Positions 22,883 to 34,026 of a stretch of 64,000 bases of DNA are shown here, one piece after another; within the stretch, counting starts at the first letter, position 1; every line of letters starts with the position of its first letter. Made by a program: the position numbers and the translations under genes. The notes under the pieces are model-generated. The model was not told the origin of the DNA, made no database searches, and worked only from the letters and a program-made list of their open reading frames with translations. Origin of the DNA: Tillandsia leiboldiana (Eukaryota > Streptophyta > Magnoliopsida > Poales > Bromeliaceae); the NCBI GenBank assembly GCA_029204045.2, contig JAQNDB010000465.1, forward strand, positions 19,156-83,155, in the 5' to 3' direction.

Positions 22883-25249
22883 CTGAGAAAAACAATTGGA
22901 AGAATTCCCATTGTGTCCCAAGTTCCGGGCGCGCACAGTGCGGCCCGGCCCAGCCCACCAGATTCGGGCGCGCACAGTGCGGCCCGGCCCGCCGAGTTTC
23001 GGGCGCGCACAGTGCGGCCCGGTCCACCACACAGCCCAGTCCACACTCCCCCGGGCCCCACTGCACCCGGTGCACCTGCGCCCGCAAATGGCGACGCGAC
23101 ACGTGGCCCGGCAACCCGTGCACCGCGCACGTCGCGCCGTGGACCGCGCACGTCGCGGCTGACCCGGGCCCGTACGGCCACCTGCCCCGCCGTACGGCCA
23201 CCTGCCCCGGTCAACAGCTCCACCGATTGCGTGGACCGGGAGCACAACACCGGACCAACCACCTCACGCCACGTGTCCACCCGGTCTACCGTGCACCACC
23301 GGCCTGCTCCGTGAACCCAGACCACAACACCGACCAGTGAGAACCTGCCACGTGTCCCTTCCTCGGCTGCACGACGGCCGCGTGGACCGCGCACCTGACC
23401 GCGCCCCCGCGCGCCTGCCCGCGCCCCTGTGCGCCTGCCCGCGGCCGCGCGCCGCCTGCCCGAGCGCCCTCCGCCGCCTTCCGCCGCTGCCCGCCGCCGC
23501 CAACCGCCGCCGGCGATCGCCGGAAACACTGTTCCAGCGATGAACAGTAAAATTACTGTAGCAAGCTCCGAAAAATACAAGTAAATAGCCCATCTTGACC
23601 GTTTTCGCGCGCTGATTCCAAATCCGGCGTCCATTTTGCCAAATTCCAATCCTATAATTTGCCGGAGGCTCCCGGAAAGGTATTTTTAATCCGAATTCCG
23701 CGCCGAGCCTAACTTTGATATCCACTCCTCGCATAAACTCTTCTAAACATCCGATGGGGTCCCCCGATTACCTACGAGATCCATTTTAAGCCCCGAGTCC
23801 ATCTCTTGTGTCCAAACTGGCGCGCGAACACCGCCGACATGCCACGTAGGCTTCCAGAAGCTGCTGGTCACACTGTAGAAGCCCTGCAAAGATCCGGGTC
23901 ACCACATCCTCCCCTAATAGAAGAAAGTTTCGTCCTCGAAACTAAGGCAACTCCCAAGGAGTCACAGAAACCAGGGGTCAATATTCAACACCGCCGTCTC
24001 CAGCTCCCAAGTCACCTATCACTCCCCGTGATTACTCTTCAGCAACAACAACAGCAACAACCAGTACGGCATAGCCCAATTGCGTAATTCCCTCACCCCA
24101 CAAGTCGGAATTCGCAACGGGCGTCCCTCGTACTCCAAACTCTCACAGACCCCAAAAGGAACGAGTCAAACACGGGCGAGGGGTCCAAAACATAACACTC
24201 CAGAGCTGAGACGCAGAAAAACCTCAAAACTCCAACAAAAGTCGGGGGGAAAAGGAACAAATAGCCCGAGCAACACGCTCTAACATCACTCCTAAGAGCC
24301 AACGCAACCCAAGCGACCCGAAACACATCCACACAAACACCTGCACAGAAAAGAGGCCCTAACAAGCGGGGGTTCATACTCAGTCACCCTCAAACTCAAC
24401 CCAAGCGGATTGCCCAGCCGCAGCCTTTCATCAAAAGGGATCCCCAGGGACACAACTCAACCCTGCACACAAGAATGGCCCCACACAGTGCCAGCTATGG
24501 AACCGTCAAACCCGACTCCCAAATAGCTCTTCTGCTCCAGGCATCCGCCACCACAGTGGCTCTGTCGGGGTGATACTGGATGCTCAACAATAACCCAATG
24601 GTAATTCCACAGTCTCTACCGGAGGCATCACTGAAACTCGCAGATCTCTCTCCCAACACTGGAAATGTTAGCGTTGGCGCTGGTATCAGTCTCATCATCC
24701 GATTGCCAAGCACTCCTGGCACTGCCCAGTCCAAGAAGTTCCTTATCTTGACCATAAATATTGATCTCGGCCAATTCCCAAATAGTATCCATATTGGCCG
24801 GATTTCCACTGCCGCCCCTACGGCTCGAACAAAGTGACCCAAGGAGGTATGCTTCTGAAGCTACAACTTGTATCTCAATAACTTGGCATACAGCTTCATC
24901 CACACGGGCATGGTAGCACATCCACAAGTGCTCCTCGTGCTCCAAGTCGCTCTGGGAGTAAATCAAAATATCCTTGGGGAACACCACTCCCAATTTGTCC
25001 AAGTACAACTGGAACACACCATTCCTCAAATCTTGAAGACAACAGGGCAATAATCATTCCATTTGGCCTCAATATGAGTTCATAATGTCCCTACCGGATC
25101 CCGCAAGCCATCATGGCAGAATACGCAACTATACAATTCCACATAGGTACAGGTATCCCAGACGAACAACTGCCGGAGTATAACTCCATCCAAAGGTCCT
25201 AACTACCACCCGGACCTGTCAACACTCGAACCATAAAAGGACCCTCACA

Positions 25250-25385
25250 GTCGTGTATCAACGACGTGGCATCACCACCGTATACCAACGGCGTGGCATC
25301 ACCACCGTATACCAACGGCGTGGCATCACCACCTTATACCAACGGCGTGGCATCACCACCGTATACCAACGGCGTGGCACTAGGT
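25250..25385. repeat. 27-bp tandem repeat in the A internal region
   Basis: Five copies of a unit containing TATACCAACGGCGTGGCATC. The period of 27 bp leaves a nine-residue repeat in one frame, which I do not take as coding. Confidence 0.88.
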
Positions 25386-27254
25386 CAAACAGACCCCTCG
25401 ATCCATCAGATCCTGTAACTCCGCCATCAGCTCTCTAACTGCTCCACTGGCGATATCCAATGAGGTGCTGTCGAGGGTGGCGCGGTTCCCCGAACCACGT
25501 CAACCGCAATCTCTGTCTCCCTAACCGGCGGCATCATCAACAGCTTAGGTGAAATCTCACCCGGGATCCCGTGGGCAACAGGGATATCCTTGAGCCCCCG
25601 TGCCGCCGTAAGCACCTCTCACACTGTTGCTAAAACCTGTGTGCTCTAACAATCTCCCCATAACAAGCCTCCTTTGTCTGCCTCGCAAAAGTCACAATCA
25701 ACACCCTCTCTGCACTTAACCATCCAGTGGTGCCGTGCCAACCAATCCCAAGCACTGGGTCAAAACATCGAACTGCCACCCATATCAAGAGGTTTGCTGG
25801 TAACTCACGGTCTCAACGACACTGAACAAAACCCATAAGCCTCCTTCACATGCATAACACCGATGGTATTCTGTACCTCTAGTGCACGTGGTAATAACTC
25901 TGCCTTTAGTCCATGCCGGAAAGCGAGGTGCACTAACTCCGACTGCTGTGATGAAATCACACCTGCAACAACCCGATCCACTGCCGTGGCGCCCTCCAAC
26001 CAGGCGGCACAAGCTCATCCACACGATGCAAGCGGTTGTCGCTTAGTCCATCAGAAAATATCCCATCAATCACAAGGGAGCATGACCTCTGTCTCTGCTC
26101 ACGCTGAGGCAACAGATACGATCCTCCGCAGACAACAAAACCACGCTACCGTTGCGCTACTCTGATATAGACACTGATACTGCCATCGGGGTCCGCCCGA
26201 TCCCCAACATCTCAGAAGTCCATCATTGCAACCGTCATAAGACAAAACACCATTAATCCATGCAATTCCCTATACAATTATCCTTACTAAGCTCACCCCT
26301 CAATCACATATATTGCACCCCAAACATGCCAGTTATCAATCACACCGGGTAACATCCCCCTTGGGTAAGCCTTACATAATCCATTCACAAGGATATCCAT
26401 CATCCAGGAAGGGAAAACAAAAATGTTTCTGCCGGCCGATCTGTCCTCCATCATCTGGCATCATACGCCTCTATCCAGAACTTGCCTCTGGCAGATGATC
26501 CCCATCCAAAAGAACTGCAGCGCCAGGCTCCAAACGCAATGCCCACTCAAACGCGGCATCCAAGATCCAAAAATCTGCACAGGAGGGACTAACTCAACTG
26601 AAAGGTAACCTGGCGCCATCCACTACTGGTCACATAAATCCTATGCGCCTCGTTCCATGGAACGCGCAGTTTAACAACTGCGTAAACCCTTTGCCACAAG
26701 GGGCTCTCAAGTAGCCTCTCCAACACTACCAACCACGATTCTGCCTCCAAAGGCTCCAACTCAATTCCATGAATCGGGGTGGTTCATCTACCAAACTAGC
26801 TCCATCGATCAATGATGTCCCACAGCTCATCAGCTGTCAGCAATCCACCCTGCCTCAGTGCCTTGGCACTAAACACTGGCACGGAGGGGGTAACTCGCTC
26901 CATTGGCGTCACAGAAATCCCTGCCGCTGAGGGTACTACATCCTGGTGGTCTCTGGAGGAAAGCACTGTCAGGCTGCCCACTGCTCCGACAACTGTGTCA
27001 CCAAAACTAGCTGCTCACTCAATCGCTGATATGCCTCCAAAATCCTGTCATCTGGGTCCGGAGCTCTCTGACCTCAATCCGGGTATCCGGCCCAAAACCA
27101 ACCGCTCAAGCTCAACTGCTATGACAGGATGCACACGGGTCAAAACCCAGCGTCGGGGAGACACCGCTCGCCACAACGAAACCACAAAAATCAGCACACA
27201 ACAACGCTCGACCCAATCCAGCGAAAGTCTAAAGCATGTCACCCATTCCCTAGC

Positions 27255-27280
27255 GTTATGTTGTCTGCAGCCAACATAAC
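27255..27280 (-). other. palindrome-loop hairpin downstream of the A PBS
   Basis: Sense strand: stem GTTATGTTG/CAACATAAC (9 bp) with loop GCTGCAGA, whose centre CTGCAG is self-complementary. It lies 157 nt from the PBS. Matching hairpins occur in B and C. It resembles a retroviral kissing-loop dimerization site (inference). Confidence 0.7.
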
Positions 27281-27437
27281 TACTTAGGAGAATAAACATG
27301 CCAATCACTCATCCCGTCCCTCGGGAGAGGTGTAAAACTCAATCAGGACTCTCGCTACAAATCACGACTCTCACGAAGTCATTCTAGGGTCCAACCACAA
27401 GCCTAGGGTTTCTAAGTCCACCATGACCTACAACCTA

Positions 27438-27450
27438 GGCTCTGATACCA
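27438..27450 (-). promoter_or_regulatory. primer binding site of A
   Basis: TGGTATCAGAGCC on the minus strand, separated from the LTR end by GATTAGG. Confidence 0.9.
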
Positions 27451-30400
27451 CCTAATCTGTCACGCCCCGGGGTCGAAACGGCGACCCGGGCTCGCCAACA
27501 GATCCGCCACCTATGCCAAACCCGCATAGGCGAAGCGTCCTACCTGCAAAAAGAGCTACAGCTAACAGATATCAGAGCTAAAAGATAAAACTGCTGTAGA
27601 ATAAAAACAACCACTGTACAACTGAAGATAAAACAACAAGGTCCATCTCCCAAAAATGATAATCATACATTAACCTCGAGTACAAAACTCACAGCTCAAC
27701 AAGGAGATATCTCAAATAAAATATCAGTGTACAAGCTCTCAATACATCATATCCTCACTACAACAGTCTCTCAAAAGAGGAAATAAATACCAATCTACCG
27801 ACTATACTGAAGATCTCCTCCAGAGGGGGTACCGCTACTCTCCAAAGATGGGTCAGGATCTAGCTCGCTACTCCCTCACCACGCACAGCAACCACAGAAC
27901 GGCAACACCCGCCAAGACTCTGCAAAACAAAGAGGAGAAAGGACAAAAGGGGGGAAAACCCCCAACGGGCGTGAGAACTACGCAATAAGGGAGTTCTCAG
28001 TGGGTATCGCCACTAGGCCCGACGATCTGCCCACCAAGACTACTAGAGGCAAAAGATAACCGATGCAATAAAACTGAAAGAAGAAGCTGGAAACACTCTA
28101 CAGCTACCATGCCTCTATCCAAATGCTCAAATGGGGAAACTCTGATGAAGATATGCAACACTCGCACACGAGGTGCTCAATCGACCCAATCGAGCTGACT
28201 GCCACATCGGGTCCAGTCAAACCTGCGCCCACCTACAACCACCTCCCGCTGACGGGCAGGAATTACATAGGGCGTCCAAACGGGCTAACTCGCTATCGAG
28301 TAGTGGCTCATGCAGGCTATAGTCAAATCCGTGCCCTCTCTCTCTCAGAACGAAAAGACTCAAGATGCTCAACCTCTCACACAATGGTCAAAGAACTCAC
28401 AACGACCACGGGACCACCGTCAAACCCCGAACGGTTCCCAACAATACTGGCACTGGTCTAACACAGCTACTAGACTCCACTCGGTCCCCCAGGCACGAGT
28501 GTAACACAAAGTATCTGCCTGAATAAACCCAATCGATAGACCAGTAATCACTGGTACTGCCTGCTCTGCCGCGACGGGTATGCCAGCCTACGCATAACAC
28601 CGAAGCAAAGGAGTCCCAAGGACTCAAAACCCAGCATGGTGCCCGGCGCTCTGCACCGTGGAAAGCCTACTCCGGAGTGGCACTCGAGGGGAGCGACCCA
28701 CACGAGTAAAGTATCACTGTCTCAAGCATCACTGTATCGAGTATCTCTGTAACCACTGTCTCATAACAGCAGGACTGGATCAAGACTATGATCAAAGTGG
28801 GAAACTCCGTCCACTAACAAAACCCCGATCTGATGCAATAGTACTCAAAAAGTGGGAAACACCATCCACTAGAACAAATCTGATACCCAATCTGATGCAA
28901 TAGTCAACATCCGGTCAACCGCCCAAAGTCCGCGGTCACTGCAATAACCCACAACCCACAATTGGGTAAATTAATCAAGATCCGGTCAACCGCCTACTGT
29001 CCGCGGTTGCCGCGATAACCCACAATCCAACATCAAGCACACCCTGTCTCTGACCCTAAGGTCCCAGCTACACTATCCCAAACCTCTGCTCGAACCCGAG
29101 CAACATGACTCAAAAGTCTAAATAAAAAGGAGAAAGAAAGCAATCATTGTGATGATCCAGGTTTCCATGCACTGTTTTCCCGTGAATCCAAGTGTGAAAC
29201 ACCTAATGATGGTGTTTGATCCACAGTGTGTCAAAGGGACAGCACAGGTGGGTCCGTGGCAGTATTTATTGTTAGTTTGGCCTTCGGCGGGGTTTGCCGA
29301 ATTTTAGAAAAGTTTCTAGGCCAAACGGATGGCGTATTTGGATCCAGCGCGGAAAAACGCTTGGAAACGGCTATTTATTTGCCGGATTTGGAGTCCGGAT
29401 GCCCAAAAACGGACTCCCGGAAGTTTCTAATGTCTCCTGGTGCATGGGGGAAGGCCGTGGACCGCCGGATGCCACGTGGCGGGCCCTCATTGGCCGGCCC
29501 GCAGCGCCCGGTGCATGGAACGGCGCGGCGGGGTGCACGGACCCGGCGCACAGACACGTGGCGCATGGCTACTGGCGGGCTCTCGGGACTCGGCGCAGGG
29601 GACAACGTCTGCGGCCGGTCAGGCGGCGCCTGCCCGCGCGCCTGACCGCACAGTGCGTGGGACGCGCGTCGCCTCGCCATTAGCGACCGCCTGCGGGGTT
29701 GACCGCGCGGTCGGGACGCGCGTCGGCCGCTGGCGCGCCCCGCACGGCTGTTCGCTGTGCGGGATGCGCGCCGATCTCCTGTGGGGACGCGCGTCGCGTT
29801 CTGATTGGTTCCGCCCGGTCGGACGGGACGCGTCCGACCCGCCCTGGCGGATCCGGGCCCAAACTTGGCCCGAATCCAATAACTTGGGTTTTTCTCCTTT
29901 TTAATTCTTTTAAGGGCATTGGAAGCCCGATTTCTCCCTTTCTGTTTGGAATCACTCCGAGCTCCCTCTTAGACATTTCTTCCTCTCCCAATCCTTCATC
30001 CACTGTAGTAATCTCAAGAATTTTAAAGGCTCGGATCCCAAGGTTTGCATTTATCCGGCGCGGCGCGACGATCGTTCTACGGCTACCAGATTCGTCGCAT
30101 TTCGGTGTTCTAGCTCCCCCGGCTCACCCCGACATCCTGTTTTTACGATTTTTGCGCCGTCGGATTCTAGACAGGTAGGGCTTCACTTCCTCTTTTATGA
30201 GTTTCTCTTGATTCAGAGGTTTTGATGGTGGTTCTGTGGCTTCTTTCTGACCCTTTTTCCGTCGCGGAGTTTTGGGACAGCACCATCTCGTTTTGGCGAT
30301 AACTTCGCGCTCGAGCATCGAAACAGGGCGACTCAAAAGGGGATTTGCATCTACGTGTCGCGAGGAATCTCCTGGAATTTTCGTGGATTTTTGTGGAATT

Positions 30401-30966
30401 TCCCTGAAGGTGAGGAATCCCTTTTTACAGAATTTTATATCGCTGTTTTGGGATGAATGTATTGTTTGAGGTGGTCCTCTTGTCGATTTTCGTTCTCAGC
30501 ACAGAAAAATCGTGGGAAAACGTGCAGGTACTTGTTTCGACCGGATCGTCGCGTAGATCGCAGTGTATATTTTTCTGGGAATTTTGTGGGCACGTGTCGC
30601 AGGTAAAAATGGCTGAACAGTAAATCTGAATTTGGGAGACAGATTTTGGGTTAAACTTGAATTGTAATTTGTGTGTGTTCTTTGGGATCTTTGGCACAGT
30701 GTTGCGGGGTTTTTCCGGAGCGAGCGCGGACTTAGCCTTTGAGGACCGGATTTAGCGCTCGAGGTGGGTACCGTTGTTTACCTCCTACTTATGATGTCCC
30801 CACTAGGCCTATTGGAGTGCTTCACTATTATGTTGCTAAATGAACCGGAATAAGTTAAAATGGCATTTTGGTTGAGAATTGGACTTATTGCTTGGGCTAC
30901 ATCTTAAAATGGACTAAGTATTAATGAATGGATGATTCTTATATTAATATGTCGTATAAACCTCAC

Positions 30967-30988
30967 GGGGGGGGGGGGGGGGGGGGGG
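30967..30988 (+). repeat. G22 homopolymer
   Basis: Twenty-two consecutive G in LTR E. It could form G-quadruplex structures, and it is also a place where assembly length is unreliable. Confidence 0.9.
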
Positions 30989-31498
30989 AGTTTTGCTATA
31001 AAGGACTATCTTACTCGTACACTTTGGGACCTCTTATGCTTATGTGATAAATGGATATGAGATAACTTAGCAAATGAAAGTTTAACTAGTGGCATACCTC
31101 TCTATTGGGAAAGATAATAATATTTAAACCCTGTTTTTAAATAAAGGACTTTGCATGCTTAAATGGACATCTAGTTAGGCCACCTTTTTCTGCTACACTA
31201 TCATGCTGGAATTGACTTAGGAGAAACCATGCTTTTCTCTTCTTTTATTTATATTCGGGGGATAGTGCGCTCGGGTTCGAGCAGGGACTGGGATAGTGTA
31301 GTCAGACAGTTGTGGGCTTTGGGACAGGCAGGCTGGGAGGGCCGGGCATTGCGGCAACCGCGGATCTTTGGCGGTTGACCGGACAGTGGTTATTGCATCA
31401 GATTGGGATAGAGGATTTGGATTTCTTTTAGTGGATGGGTTTTCCACCGTGATCAGAGTCATGATCCAGTCCTGCTGATTTGGTACTTGTTACCCAGG

Positions 31499-33796
31499 CA
31501 TTATACTCGTGTGGGTCGCTCCCCTCGAGTGCCACTCCGGAGTGTGCGTTTTTACAGGCTTCGAGTCTTCGAGACTCCCTTTTCCTATCGGTGTTATGCG
31601 TAGGCTGGCATACCCGATTTGGCAGGCAGAGCAGGCAGTACCAGTGCTTACTGGTGTATCGATTGGGTCTAGACAGGCAGGCGTTGACATTCTGATGCAT
31701 ACATATAGCTAATCTATCAGTTAGCTCATTAGAGGCATGTAGTGGTAGCTCTATTCATCATCAGCAGTTTTAATTACAGCTTACCACCTTTGTTCATCTT
31801 TTCTGCCTCTTATAGTCCTAGTGGGCACATTTGTGTTGAGGTCTACCCACTAGGAGGAGGCTACTGTTTTATAGTAGTTCTCACTCCCCACTGCTTTTCT
31901 TCTTCTCTTCCCCTTTGTTTTGCAGAGTCGTCTGCGGCTGTTGCAGGACCCTCCACTGCGGACCGAGGTAAGAGGATCGCGGACTAGATAGCGGTCCACC
32001 CAGGCACCAGTTCTATTATTAGATGTACCCCGATACTCTCAGATACTCTACTTTTCATTTCTTTTTGGGTCTGGCTTCGGCCAGCTGGTTGTATTTGATT
32101 AGTGAGCTGGGAGAGACATATGTATTATTGAGAGTTACTTTCTACACTTTACTTTTCTGCTTTATCTGAGATGTATTAGTTACTGTTTAGCTCTGTTTAT
32201 GCTCTTTTATTATATCATCTATATTTGAGCAGGTTACCAGCGCTTCGTATACACGGGAAATTCTGTGTATACGGCGGATCTGTAGACGGGCCCGGGTTCT
32301 GGTTTACACCCCACTTCCCAGGGGGTCACCCATCCTAGAACTACTCTAGCTCTAGCACGCTTAACTCTCATGTTCCTCTTGGATCTTGCTACCATCCAAA
32401 ATGCTATAGCCGAGTTAGAGATTTAGTCCTATTATATCATTTATATAGAGGACTAATCCAAATTCCGGGGGTGTCACATTCTTCCCCCCTTTAAGCCCTG
32501 ACGTCCACGTCAGGCTCAAGCACACTCACAAGCACCAGGCGATGTGAGACTCGTCTCGCTAGCCTTAGCCGACCTTGTGAGGAGCTGCACTCCACTCACA
32601 ACGGTCATTAGCCGGGGAGCCTCGCTCTACCCGCTATATAACCCTGGCATTATACTCGTGTGGGTCGCTCCCCTCGAGTGCCACTCCGGAGTGTGCGTTT
32701 TTACAGGCTTCGAGTCTTCGAGACTCCCTTTTCCTATCGGTGTTATGCGTAGGCTGGCATACCCGATTTGGCAGGCAGAGCAGGCAGTACCAGTGCTTAC
32801 TGGTGTATCGATTGGGTCTAGACAGGCAGGCGTTGACATTCTGATGCATACATATAGCTAATCTATCAGTTAGCTCATTAGAGGCATGTAGTGGTAGCTC
32901 TATTCATCATCAGCAGTTTTAATTACAGCTTACCACCTTTGTTCATCTTTTCTGCCTCTTATAGTCCTAGTGGGCACATTTGTGTTGAGGTCTACCCACT
33001 AGGAGGAGGCTACTGTTTTATAGTAGTTCTCACTCCCCACTGCTTTTCTTCTTCTCTTCCCCTTTGTTTTGCAGAGTCGTCTGCGGCTGTTGCAGGACCC
33101 TCCACTGCGGACCGAGGTAAGAGGATCGCGGACTAGATAGCGGTCCACCCAGGCACCAGTTCTATTATTAGATGTACCCCGATACTCTCAGATACTCTAC
33201 TTTTCATTTCTTTTTGGGTCTGGCTTCGGCCAGCTGGTTGTATTTGATTAGTGAGCTGGGAGAGACATATGTATTATTGAGAGTTACTTTCTACACTTTA
33301 CTTTTCTGCTTTATCTGAGATGTATTAGTTACTGTTTAGCTCTGTTTATGCTCTTTTATTATATCATCTATATTTGAGCAGGTTACCAGCGCTTCGTATA
33401 CACGGGAAATTCTGTGTATACGGCGGATCTGTAGACGGGCCCGGGTTCTGGTTTACACCCCACTTCCCAGGGGGTCACCCATCCTAGAACTACTCTAGCT
33501 CTAGCACGCTTAACTCTCATGTTCCTCTTGGATCTTGCTACCATCCAAAATGCTATAGCCGAGTTAGAGATTTAGTCCTATTATATCATTTATATAGAGG
33601 ACTAATCCAAATTCCGGGGGTGTCACATTCTTCCCCCCTTTAAGCCCTGACGTCCACGTCAGGCTCAAGCACACTCACAAGCACCAGGCGATGTGAGACT
33701 CGTCTCGCTAGCCTTAGCCGACCTTGTGAGGAGCTGCACTCCACTCACAACGGTCATTAGCCGGGGAGCCTCGCTCTACCCGCTATATAACCCTGG
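31499..33796. repeat. 1149-bp direct tandem duplication
   Basis: Copy 1 is 31499-32647 and copy 2 is 32648-33796. By eye they are identical over long stretches. The unit holds the 3' part of LTR E, the fusion point, one truncated Cassandra LTR and 169 bp of Cassandra internal sequence. The breakpoints share only GG (ACCCAGG and ACCCTGG). Confidence 0.92.
31857..31882 (+). other. LTR hairpin, family E copy
   Basis: GAGG-CTACT paired with AGTAG-(T)-TCTC: nine pairs with a one-base bulge, 7-nt loop. The duplicated copy is at 33006-33031. Confidence 0.65.
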
Positions 33797-34026
33797 CTCA
33801 GCCGAGACTCATCTCACATTTCCGGCTGGTGAATGGCTCTGATACCAACTGTGACGCCCCACTTCCCAGGGGGTCACCCATCCTAGAACTACTCTAGCTC
33901 TAGCACGCTTAACTCTCATGTTCCTCTTGGATCTTGCTACCATCCAAAATGCTATAGCCGAGTTAGAGATTTAGTCCTATTATATCATTTATATAGAGGA
34001 CTAATCCAAATTCCGGGGGTGTCACA
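32309..34026 (-). mobile_element. Cassandra-4, partly duplicated
   Basis: The minus-strand TRIM is read best from the second duplicate: truncated LTR 33458-33627, internal region 33628-33849 (222 bp), full LTR 33850-34026 (177 bp), PBS at 33836-33848. The first duplicate adds another truncated LTR (32309-32478) and internal 32479-32647. The internal hairpin with stem TTGTGAG/CTCACAA is at 32575-32601 and again 1149 bp later. All three LTRs keep the 5S-like C-box region. Confidence 0.9.

Larger units (their letters stand above)
19803..23906 (-). repeat. A 3' LTR, 4104 bp, uninterrupted
   Basis: Minus-strand sequence starts TGTGGTGACCCGGATC and ends CTCGGGGCGTGACA. The U3 has a very GC-rich stretch (about 22920-23530), then a TATA box (22871-22882). 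The conserved LTR hairpin is at 20318-20343. It preserves the empty site for the E composite (GCAATCATGG near 21488). Confidence 0.92.
23907..27457 (-). other. A internal region, 3551 bp, noncoding
   Basis: Lies between PPT and PBS and contains only short interrupted frames without a recognisable gag, protease, RT or integrase motif. Sequence near the PBS is clearly related to the C internal region, including the hairpin at 27255-27280. A five-fold 27-bp repeat is at about 25250-25385. Probably a decayed gag-derived or purely structural RNA region; the choice is open. Confidence 0.75.
29148..32312 (+). repeat. E, gypsy-type LTR lacking its last bases
   Basis: About 3165 bp. The 5' end resembles D, and the 3' half resembles A in reverse complement (for example the 31250-31330 region). 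It has GC-rich U3 sequence (29500-29850), a G22 run (30967-30988) and the LTR hairpin at 31857-31882. The expected terminal GGGGCGTGACA is absent because of the fusion to Cassandra. No internal region follows. Confidence 0.85.
29148..34026. mobile_element. chimeric insertion: E-type LTR (+) fused to Cassandra-4 (-)
   Basis: The left end TGTGATGATCC is the U3 end of a gypsy-type LTR, and the right end GGTGTCACA is the U3 end of Cassandra in the opposite orientation. One TSD (ATCAT, 29143-29147 and 34027-34031) flanks the whole unit. Neither component has a TSD of its own. The fusion point at 32309-32312 is the shared CCCC: the last 11 bp of the LTR and the first 7 bp of the Cassandra end are missing. 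A 1149-bp tandem duplication later repeated the junction. Confidence 0.88.

Noticed and set aside
27438..27450. tRNA-Met gene fragment
   Set aside because: It is only the 13-base primer-binding match next to an LTR; there is no cloverleaf.
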